Source: an uncultured Dehalococcoidia bacterium
GTDB lineage: Bacteria > Chloroflexota > Dehalococcoidia > Lucifugimonadales > GCA-2712585
Direction: 5' to 3'
DNA length: 64,000 nt
Assembly (NCBI GenBank): GCA_958295715.1
Contig: OY282371.1
Span: 1,001,183-1,065,182, forward strand
Under the pieces are notes generated by a model. The model searched no databases and was not told where the DNA came from. It saw only the letters and a program-made list of their open reading frames with translations. The translations under genes and the position numbers were made by a program. Shown here piece after piece: positions 1 through 7,115 of this stretch; positions within the stretch are counted from its first letter, which is position 1, and each line of letters begins with the position of its first letter.

Positions 1-1236
1 AGCATATTCAGCCTATTCGGGAAACCCTTCACCGAGTGCCCCGAAACCATCGACGGCGTCGTTGGGACCGTGTGCTCCAGGTTCGGCGGCGCCTTCACCG
101 GGGTGTGGCAGAGCCTGGGATACTGGATGGCTCAGCAGGAGGTTTCCCGCGGCAACCAGCCCTGGTTCTACTACCTGCTCATCGGCTCTGTCTACGAGTT
201 CCTGCCCCTGCTCCTGGGACTGATAGGCGTCATATACTTTTTGAGGAAGGGCGGCTTTTTGGGACTCTTCCTCATCTTCTGGGCCTGCGCCACCTTCATG
301 GCCTACACCGTGGCCGGCGAGAAGATGCCCTGGCTCCTGGTTAACATAATCGTGCCCTTCATCATCCTGGCCGCCAAGCTCATAGGCAACCTGGTGGAAG
401 GCCTCCCTTGGCGGAAGCTCCTGCGCAGCCCCAGCCTATCCCTGCTGCTAATCGCCCCGCTGTTCCTGGCGGCCCTTGTCTACCTCACCGGTCGCTTTCT
501 GAACGACGGGACCATAGAGTCGGCCTTGGATTGGGTCGTGTTCGCCGCCGCGACGCTGTTATCCATGGCCTTCGTTTTCGTCCTCTCCCTGAACCGGCCC
601 GCCGTGGGCCTGGGCCTCGGGGCCTTGGGCGTCATGGCGCTGCTCCTGGGCTTCACCGCCTTCTCGGCCTTACGGGCCAGCTACACCAACGACGACCAGC
701 CCGTCGAGATGCTGGTCTACGCCGGGGCCAGCGAGGACGTGCGCCAACTGGCCATCGACTTGAGGGAGCAGCCCTTCCTCCAAGACCCTGGGGAGCAGGT
801 CCTCGTCGACTACGAGATCTGGTATCCCTTCAACTGGTACGTGAGGAAGGACGCCTACATCGCCTATCGCTGCTACAAGGACGAGAAAGAGCGGGAGTAT
901 TACGAAGGTTGCAGTCCCATTCAGGAGACGCCCACCGCCAAGGGGTTGGTTCTACTCGCCCACCACGGCTCGCGGGACTCCCAGTATCTCCACGGCTATG
1001 AGCAAAATGGCCCCTTCAAGGACCTCATCTGGTTCCCCGAGACCTACCGCAGGGAGGAGGAAGACCGCCAGAACGAGACCTTTTGGCAGGAATTCCCCCG
1101 GGACTTGGCTATGGCCGGGGACAGGCTCTCCGACAGCCGCACTTGGCGAGACGCCTACAACTACATCCTGGGCCGTCGGCTGACGGAGGACTGGTGGGAC
1201 TCCAACTTCTTCACCTATCTGCCCAAGGCCCCATGA
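1..1236 (+). CDS. Agl23/GT39-like membrane glycosyltransferase, 3' part (partial)
   Basis: The frame is open from base 1, so the window cuts the gene and only about 411 C-terminal codons are present. The protein has hydrophobic membrane segments (WFYYLLIGSVYEFLPLLLG, LLVNIIVPFIILAAKLIG and others) and then a soluble C-terminal domain. The stretch around GVWQSLGYWMAQQEVSRGNQP and the aromatic, charged tail match my memory of the TIGR03663/Agl23 family. Those are polytopic proteins related to GT39 mannosyltransferases that use lipid-linked sugars. By family, the likely role is transfer of a polyprenyl-linked sugar at the outer membrane face. The next two genes (flippase-like, FAD oxidoreductase) fit a glycan-assembly setting. 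Family is fairly sure; the substrate is unknown. Confidence 0.75.
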   Translation, partial: SIFSLFGKPFTECPETIDGVVGTVCSRFGGAFTGVWQSLGYWMAQQEVSRGNQPWFYYLLIGSVYEFLPLLLGLIGVIYFLRKGGFLGLFLIFWACATFMAYTVAGEKMPWLLVNIIVPFIILAAKLIGNLVEGLPWRKLLRSPSLSLLLIAPLFLAALVYLTGRFLNDGTIESALDWVVFAAATLLSMAFVFVLSLNRPAVGLGLGALGVMALLLGFTAFSALRASYTNDDQPVEMLVYAGASEDVRQLAIDLREQPFLQDPGEQVLVDYEIWYPFNWYVRKDAYIAYRCYKDEKEREYYEGCSPIQETPTAKGLVLLAHHGSRDSQYLHGYEQNGPFKDLIWFPETYRREEEDRQNETFWQEFPRDLAMAGDRLSDSRTWRDAYNYILGRRLTEDWWDSNFFTYLPKAP

Positions 1237-1295
1237 TTGGCCCCAAGCCTCCTGGTGAGATAGTCTCAGATGGCCTTAGCGGGTTGCGCCACGAT

Positions 1296-1325
1296 GTGAC
1301 AACAGCCGTTCAATGCGGCTATACT
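1296..1325 (+). promoter_or_regulatory. Putative sigma-70 promoter for the flippase/FAD gene pair
   Basis: GTGACA (1296-1301) and TATACT (1320-1325) are separated by 18 bases, close to the TTGACA/TATAAT consensus. This lies in the 274-bp gap before the gene starting at 1511. The same TATACTTTTAT string occurs in the predicted promoter at 11479-11508. The predicted leader would be about 180 nt. Read by eye only. Confidence 0.4.
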
Positions 1326-1510
1326 TTTATATGACGCGTCAGCAGACCATGAACCCTTTGAGAGCCTTGAATAACCGCCGCTCACCCGTCGTCCCCGCGC
1401 AAAGGGGGATGGGGAAGCCGTGACGTCTAGCTCGTCGATAGCAGGCCGGCCCCCCAGCGGCCCCCCGTGGAGGGTTTCGCGCATGGCAGCGCTCAAGGTG
1501 ACCGCCCCCC

Positions 1511-2602
1511 GTGCTTAAGAGACCTCAATTCCTGGTGGGGATGGTCGTCAGCCTGGCCTTCGTCGGCCTGTTTTTCTACACCGTAGACCTTGGCGGCATG
1601 ATAAACGTCCTGGCCGAGGCCAAGTACCAGTACGTCGCGCCGGCCATCCTCATCTACTTCGCGGCCCTCCTCTTTCGCGCCCTGCGTTGGCAGTACCTCC
1701 TGTCCCACGTTAGCAGAGTCGGCCTCTTCCGCCTCTTTCCCGTGGTGGCGGTGGGATACATGGCCAACAACCTCCTTCCAGTCCGGCTGGGCGAGGTGGC
1801 GCGCTCCTACTACCTGCGCCACAGAGAGGGCGTGAGCGCGACCACGGGCTTGGCCACCATCGTTGTGGAGCGCGTTTACGACGGTCTAACCCTCCTTCTG
1901 CTGGGGGCCGTCGCCATACCCGTTCTCATCCTCAGTGGGTTGGTGGACGACGCCGGGACCGCCGCGGTGATATCCTGGACCATCTTTGGGGCGGTCGCCG
2001 CCGCCGTGTTCCTCTTCGTCGTCACCCTGCTAACCCTTCTCGCCGTCAATCCGGGGTTCGGGAGCTTCCTCCTAAGGCTCGCCAACCGCCTGCCGGTCAA
2101 GATACGACCCAAGGCCCAGTCCCTAATCGCCCTCTTCATTCAGGGCCTTGAAGTCCTGCGAAAGCCCCGGCGGCACCTGGGCCTGCTCCTCCTCTCTCTG
2201 CCCATATGGTTTTTGGAAGGCGCCATGTACCTGGTGATAGCCTTCTCCTTCGACCTGCCCGGCTTCTTCAACCCGCCCATCCTCGTGCTCCCAGTGATTC
2301 TGCTCGTGGTGGCCGCCTCCAACCTGGCCACCTCGATACCCTCCTCCCCGGGGTCCATCGGCGCCTTTGAAGTCCCCGCCGTGGCCGCCCTAGTCCTGGT
2401 GGGGGTGGGGGATGGCGTGGCCGGCGCCTTCGCCGTCCTCGTCCACTTCACCTCAATACTGCCCGTCACCCTGCTGGGCCTCTTCTACCTGTGGCTCGAA
2501 AGCGTCCCCCTAACGCGGCTTCTCAGGCGGGATGAAACCGCGTCCCCTCGGCCCCCGGCCGTCACTCCCGGCGTCTTGGCCGGCGGACAGGAGAAGAGAT
2601 GA
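1511..2602 (+). CDS. Flippase-like / lysylphosphatidylglycerol synthase TM-domain protein
   Basis: This 363-residue protein is almost wholly hydrophobic with about eight membrane segments. It carries two hallmarks of the YbhN/AglD/MprF-TM family (PF03706, UPF0104): GYMANNLLPVRLGEVARSYY at about residues 80-100 and SSPGSIGAFEVPA at about 277-289. Members are thought to move polyprenyl-linked glycans or aminoacyl lipids across the membrane. GTG start, preceded by an AAGGTGA Shine-Dalgarno-like stretch. The last four bases (ATGA) overlap the start of the next gene, so the two are translationally coupled. With the Agl23-like gene upstream, a role in surface glycan or glycolipid export is a reasonable inference. 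Confidence 0.8.
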   Translation: MLKRPQFLVGMVVSLAFVGLFFYTVDLGGMINVLAEAKYQYVAPAILIYFAALLFRALRWQYLLSHVSRVGLFRLFPVVAVGYMANNLLPVRLGEVARSYYLRHREGVSATTGLATIVVERVYDGLTLLLLGAVAIPVLILSGLVDDAGTAAVISWTIFGAVAAAVFLFVVTLLTLLAVNPGFGSFLLRLANRLPVKIRPKAQSLIALFIQGLEVLRKPRRHLGLLLLSLPIWFLEGAMYLVIAFSFDLPGFFNPPILVLPVILLVVAASNLATSIPSSPGSIGAFEVPAVAALVLVGVGDGVAGAFAVLVHFTSILPVTLLGLFYLWLESVPLTRLLRRDETASPRPPAVTPGVLAGGQEKR

Positions 2603-3924
2603 AGGTTGGAATAATCGGGGCCGGCGCCCTGGGCCTCTCAGCCGCCTACGAACTGGGTCTGCGCGGCCACGAGACCCACGTCTTCGAGCGGGACTCCTTC
2701 CTGGGCGGCCAGGCCTCAACCTTCGACGTGGGCGGGGGGCGGCTGGAGCGCGGCTATCACCACCTCTTCCGCAGCGACACGGACATGGTTGACCTCATTG
2801 ATGAGTTGGGCCTCTCCCCCAAGCTCCACTGGATTGAGTCCAAGGTCGGCCTCTTTCACGGCGACAGGATATGGAATTTCGCTTCCCCCAAGGACCTCCT
2901 CACCTTCAAACCCCTGGGCCTCTTAGACCGGTTCCGCCTGGGCCTCGTCACCCTCTACCTGCAAAAGACCAAGAATTGGCGCAAGTTTGAAGGCGTCACC
3001 GCCCGCGACTGGGTTGAGAAGCGGGCCGGCAAGCGTCCTTACGAGGTCATCTGGGAGCCGATGCTCAGGGGCAAGTTCGGGAAGCATTACGACGAGGTGA
3101 GCATGGCTTGGCTCTGGGGCAAAATCTTCCTCAGGGTCGCCTCAAGGGAGCGTCTTTGGGAGAGGGAGAAGCTGGGATACCCCATCGGCAGCTTTGCGGA
3201 GATATTCGAGGCCCTGGACCGGCGCATTCGCGAGATGGGCAGCGGCGTTTCCCTCTCCACCGGCGTTAAGCGCGTAGTCGTCGAAGAGGGACGCGCCGCC
3301 GGCTTGGAGGTAGGCCCACCCGGCGCCCCGCCGGAGCTACACCGGTTCGACGCCGTCATCGCCACCACCCCGTCCTTCGTCTTCACGCGCCTGGTTCCCA
3401 AGCTGCCCCAGTCCTACCTGGACAAGCTCACGGGCGTCACCTACCTAGCCGCGGTCCTGGCCATCCTGGTCCTAGACCGCCCCCTAACCGCCAAGTACTG
3501 GCTGAACATAGCCGACCGCACCATCCCCTTTGTCGGCGTCATTGAGCAGACCAACTTCGTAGACCCGTCCCTCTACGGCGGGAACCACGTGGTCTACCTC
3601 ACCAACTACCCCGCCGCCGCCGACCCTATCTACCGCATGTCTCCCGAGGAGCTTCTGGAGGAGTACCTGCCCCACCTTCTGCGCCTCAACCCTGAGTTCA
3701 ACCGCTCCTGGATTCGGGAGTACCACCACCACAAGGTGGACGCGGCCCAGCCCATCATCGGGGTCAACTACGGCCAGCGCATCCCCGACAACCGGACTCC
3801 GATTCCGGGCCTCTACCTGGCCAACACCACCCAGATCTACCCTGAAGACCGGGGCACCAACTACAGCGTCAGGCTGGGACGTCAAGTCGCCCGCATGGTC
3901 CTGGAAGACCACGGCCACGGCTAA
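2599..3924 (+). CDS. FAD-dependent amine-oxidase/protoporphyrinogen-oxidase-like oxidoreductase
   Basis: This 441-residue protein opens with an FAD-binding Rossmann motif, GIIGAGALGLSAAYELG, and then the acidic ribose ligand in VFERD and a GGQASTF segment. This is typical of the NAD(P)-binding-like amine oxidase superfamily, which includes PpoX, phytoene desaturase and UDP-galactopyranose mutase relatives. The C-terminus has the usual second FAD-contact region, GLYLANTTQIYPEDRGTNYSVRLG. The start overlaps the flippase gene by 4 bp. In the glycan-gene context it may oxidise a lipid-linked sugar or polyprenoid, but nothing in the sequence fixes the substrate. A heme-synthesis role is less likely because no hem genes adjoin. 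Confidence 0.7.
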   Translation: MKVGIIGAGALGLSAAYELGLRGHETHVFERDSFLGGQASTFDVGGGRLERGYHHLFRSDTDMVDLIDELGLSPKLHWIESKVGLFHGDRIWNFASPKDLLTFKPLGLLDRFRLGLVTLYLQKTKNWRKFEGVTARDWVEKRAGKRPYEVIWEPMLRGKFGKHYDEVSMAWLWGKIFLRVASRERLWEREKLGYPIGSFAEIFEALDRRIREMGSGVSLSTGVKRVVVEEGRAAGLEVGPPGAPPELHRFDAVIATTPSFVFTRLVPKLPQSYLDKLTGVTYLAAVLAILVLDRPLTAKYWLNIADRTIPFVGVIEQTNFVDPSLYGGNHVVYLTNYPAAADPIYRMSPEELLEEYLPHLLRLNPEFNRSWIREYHHHKVDAAQPIIGVNYGQRIPDNRTPIPGLYLANTTQIYPEDRGTNYSVRLGRQVARMVLEDHGHG

Positions 3925-3954
3925 CCTCCTCTCCCACCGCAAATCCTGCCCCAT

Positions 3955-4745
3955 CCGTCATTCCCGCCAGCCCCTTTTCCGTCATTCCCGCGCAGGCGGG
4001 AAGGGCGCGAGCGCCCACTTAGTTTTGAGGAGCGTCTGCTCTGCGTGGGGGGCTTCTGCATTCCAGCCCCACCCTCACGCCACTCCCGCCCTCCCCTCCG
4101 TCATTCCCGCGCAGGCGGGAATCCATCCCCTCCCCCCTCATCGCGAGGCCGGCCGGCAGGCGGCGCACCCTTCCCGCCTCTTTTCCGTCATTCCCGCGTA
4201 GACGGGAATCCATCCCCCCTCATCGCGAGGCCCGCCGGCGGAGCGCGCCCATCCAGCCCCCTTTCCGTCATTCCCGTGAAAACGGGAATCCAGGAAGCCC
4301 ACATTTCCAAGACCAGCGCCCCAAACCCCGGCGTCAACCCTTAGGAGCGTCCCTGGTGGGACTGCCCGCCCTTTGCCGAGAGAGGAATAGCCTTCAGCGG
4401 GGATGACCCCGTAACAGACCAGCTCTTACCGGCGATTCGCGGCGTTGTGCGGTTCCCTAGGCGTAACAGAGGGGGAGAAGATGGATTCCCGCCTGCGCGG
4501 GAATGACGGAAAAAGGGCGGGTTGGCGGCGGGCGTCCGCGTGGGACGCCTCACGGTGAGGCTGGAGTTCAAGGCGTTGGTTTTGGGTTGGGGCCTTCCTG
4601 GATTCCCGCCTGCGCGGGAATGACGGAGGGGGGCAGGAATCCAGGAAGTGCGCAATGCAGGAGTAGCGGTCTTCAAAACAAAAGTGGGCGCGCGCGCCCT
4701 TCCCGCCTACGCGGGAATGACGAAATAAGAGGGGTGGGAATGACG
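3955..4745. repeat. REP-like palindrome cluster (about 7 copies, both orientations)
   Basis: The gap between the FAD gene and nuoE is filled with copies of a short hairpin. It has arms TTCCCGC and GCGGGAA around a four-base loop, flanked by TGGA on one side and TGACGG on the other. Four copies read in one orientation (near 3980, 4100, 4188, 4267) and three in the other (near 4485, 4600, 4703). The copy near 4267 has TTCCCGT/ACGGGAA arms. The first and last carry an attached second hairpin (GGGCGC arms). An extended element at about 4404-4508 recurs at 55583-55688. I see no credible gene here. Confidence 0.9.
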
Positions 4746-4915
4746 GAATGAGAGGGACGGGAATCCCTCCCTTCCCCCTTCATCGCGAAGCCAGCCGGCG
4801 GAGCGCCTTCCCCCACATCCCCCGCAGACCGGCGCCGCGCCAATTGAACCTTCCTATGGCCTGTGCTACCATGCCCATGGCGTCGGTTCCAAAATCACAA
4901 GTCCACGGAGGCCCC

Positions 4916-5413
4916 TTGACCTCTACGGTGGAGACCCTGCGGCAGCGGGTGAACAAGGCTCTGCGCTCCCAGAAGCCGGAGACCGTAACAGTGCTATCCT
5001 GCCTCTTGGCCGTGGAGGATGAACTGGGCTACGTTCCGAGGCAGGCCGCCGAGGAGGTGGCCCGGTTCACCGGCTCCACCGTCAACGACGTGTGGGGCGT
5101 GGCCTCCTTCTACACCAACTTCCGGTTCCAGCCGCCGGGCCGCCACCGGGTGGAGGTCTGCTGGGGGCCGTCCTGCCACATCCGGGGCGTCATGCCGGTA
5201 ATCCAGCGTGCCCTCCAGGACCTTGGCCTCTCCGGGGAGGGAACCACCGGCGACAACGCCGTAACCCTCCGCTACAACACCTGCCTCGGCGCGTGCGCCA
5301 ACGCGCCCGTTATCAGCGTCGACCACCGGCTCATGGGCAGAATCACCCCTGAGCAGGCCTCGCAGGTCCTAAGCGGCTTGAAGTCCACCGAGGAGCCTTC
5401 CCATGGCCCCTAG
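4916..5413 (+). CDS. nuoE: NADH dehydrogenase-like subunit E ([2Fe-2S] thioredoxin fold)
   Basis: This 165-residue protein is a NuoE/HoxE/HydA-gamma type thioredoxin-like ferredoxin. Four Cys ligands for one [2Fe-2S] are visible: the CWGPSCHIRG pair and the CLGACANAP pair about 45 residues later. Upstream lies the family motif LLAVEDELGYVP and the conserved SFYTNFRFQP. I chose TTG at 4916 because GGAGG (4907-4911) sits five bases before it. An in-frame ATG at 4858 has no ribosome site and would add 19 residues. The 3' end overlaps nuoF by 11 bp. It should pass electrons to or from the NuoF flavin subunit in a soluble complex. Confidence 0.88.
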   Translation: MTSTVETLRQRVNKALRSQKPETVTVLSCLLAVEDELGYVPRQAAEEVARFTGSTVNDVWGVASFYTNFRFQPPGRHRVEVCWGPSCHIRGVMPVIQRALQDLGLSGEGTTGDNAVTLRYNTCLGACANAPVISVDHRLMGRITPEQASQVLSGLKSTEEPSHGP

Positions 5414-7112
5414 CTTTGAGCACATAAGCGACCGGGCCGCTCGCAAGTGGCAGACCCTGACCCAGGACAGGCCCTGGATACGGGTGGGAACGGCCCTTTG
5501 CGGGAAGGCCGCCGGCGCCGACGAGGTCGTCTCCGCCCTGGAACAGGAGTTGGAACGCCGCGATATCGACGCCTCCATCTCCGAGGTGGGATGCCTGGGG
5601 CCGTGCTTCGCCGAGCCGCTGGTGGACGTGTCCACCCCCGGCGGCGCCAGGGTGGTCTACGGCGGAGTGACCCCTGAGGCCGCCGCCGAGATAGTGAGTT
5701 CCCACCTAGTCGAGGGCCGGCCCCTCGCCGGCTACGCCCTCGGCTCCCTTGACGACGGTGAGTCCAACGGGATACCCCGGCTCTCAGACCACCCCATGAT
5801 GAAGCTCCAACGCCGCATAGCCTTGCGCAACGCCGGCCACCTGGACCCCTGCGACATTGACCAGTACGTGGCCAACGACGGCTACGCCGCCCTCCGCCGC
5901 GCCCTCACCGGGATGACCCCCGACGAGGTGCGGCAGGAGGTGGCCAAGTCAGGGCTTCGGGGACGCGGCGGCGCCGCCTTTCCCACCGCCACCAAGTGGA
6001 ACTTCCTCGCAGGCTCCAAAGACCCCGTCAAGTACATCCTCGCCAACTGCGAGGAGGGCGACCCGGGGGCCTTCAACGACAAGGGCATCCTGGAGAGCGA
6101 CCCCCACAGCCTTATTGAGGGCATGATACTGGCTGGATACGCCACCGGGGCGTCGATGGGCTACGTCTTCATTCGTCACGGGCATAACGGCCCCATAGAC
6201 AGGACCTGGCGGGCCATTGAGCAGGCCAGGGAGTCCGGCGTCCTCGGCAGAAGCATCTTCGGCTCCACCTTCAGCTTCAACCTTGAGGTGTCCCTGACAG
6301 GTGACTCCTACGTCGCCGGCGAGGAGACCGCCCTGATGGAGTCCATCGAAGGCAAGCGGGCCATGCCCCGCTACCGCCCGCCCTTCCCGGCCCAGGTCGG
6401 GCTATTTGGCAAGCCCACCAACATAAACAACGTGAAGACCCTGGCCTACGTGCCGCAAATAGTCCTCAACGGGGGCGACTGGTTCGCGGCTATCGGCAGG
6501 GAGCGCAGCGCCGGCACCGCCATCCTGTGCCTGTCGGGGAGCCTGGCCTACACCGGCATGGCCGAGGTGCCCATGGGCGTCACCCTTAGGGAGGTGGTTG
6601 AGCAGGTGGCCGGCGGGACGCCCAACGGCAAGAAGCTGAAGCTCCTCCAGACCGGCGGCCCTCTTGGAGGCGTACTCAGCAGCGAGGCCTTGGACATCCC
6701 CTTGGACTTCGACGCCATGTCCCAAGCGGGGGCGATTCTTGGCTCCGGGGGCATCATTGCCGCCGACGAAGACTCCTGCGTCGTAGACCTCACCCGCGCC
6801 CTCATCGCCTTCTGCCAGTACGAGTCCTGCGGCAAGTGCTTCCCCTGCCGCTCGGGCATGACCCACCTCCTTGAGGCTCTTGAGCGCATATGCCGCTTGG
6901 AGAGCCGCCCGGAGGACCTGACCCTCATGGAGGAGATAGGCAGGAACATGCAGGCCGGCTCCCTGTGCGGCCACGGCCAGCTGGGCTTCAACCCCGTCTC
7001 CTCTGCCCTGCGCCACTTCCGGGGGGAGTTCGAGCGACATCTGGTAGACAGGACCTGCCCCGTTGGGACCTGTCCCACTCCCTGGAGCTCCCCAACTAGC
7101 TCAAGGAGATAG
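5403..7112 (+). CDS. nuoF: NADH dehydrogenase-like subunit F (FMN, [4Fe-4S], NAD-binding)
   Basis: This 569-residue protein has an N-terminal thioredoxin-like [2Fe-2S] extension (Cys in ALCG and GCLGPC), as in HydB/HoxF-type NuoF. The FMN/NADH core begins at about residue 187 with GRGGAAFPTATKW, then CEEGDPGAFNDKG. The [4Fe-4S] ligands are C476, C479 and C482 in ESCGKCFPCRSG, with the fourth Cys in GSLCGHGQL. The SLBB and C-terminal parts are intact. It overlaps nuoE and lies three bases before the next gene, so the operon is tight. It is the NAD(H) site of the complex. The N-terminal extension and the absence of nuoA-D/H-N favour a cytoplasmic enzyme rather than complex I. Confidence 0.93.
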   Translation: MAPSFEHISDRAARKWQTLTQDRPWIRVGTALCGKAAGADEVVSALEQELERRDIDASISEVGCLGPCFAEPLVDVSTPGGARVVYGGVTPEAAAEIVSSHLVEGRPLAGYALGSLDDGESNGIPRLSDHPMMKLQRRIALRNAGHLDPCDIDQYVANDGYAALRRALTGMTPDEVRQEVAKSGLRGRGGAAFPTATKWNFLAGSKDPVKYILANCEEGDPGAFNDKGILESDPHSLIEGMILAGYATGASMGYVFIRHGHNGPIDRTWRAIEQARESGVLGRSIFGSTFSFNLEVSLTGDSYVAGEETALMESIEGKRAMPRYRPPFPAQVGLFGKPTNINNVKTLAYVPQIVLNGGDWFAAIGRERSAGTAILCLSGSLAYTGMAEVPMGVTLREVVEQVAGGTPNGKKLKLLQTGGPLGGVLSSEALDIPLDFDAMSQAGAILGSGGIIAADEDSCVVDLTRALIAFCQYESCGKCFPCRSGMTHLLEALERICRLESRPEDLTLMEEIGRNMQAGSLCGHGQLGFNPVSSALRHFRGEFERHLVDRTCPVGTCPTPWSSPTSSRR

Positions 7113-7115
7113 CCC

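Noticed and set aside
3955-4745. CRISPR array
   Set aside because: Repeats are palindromic, in both orientations, irregularly spaced and scattered across the genome. There are no uniform spacers or cas genes.
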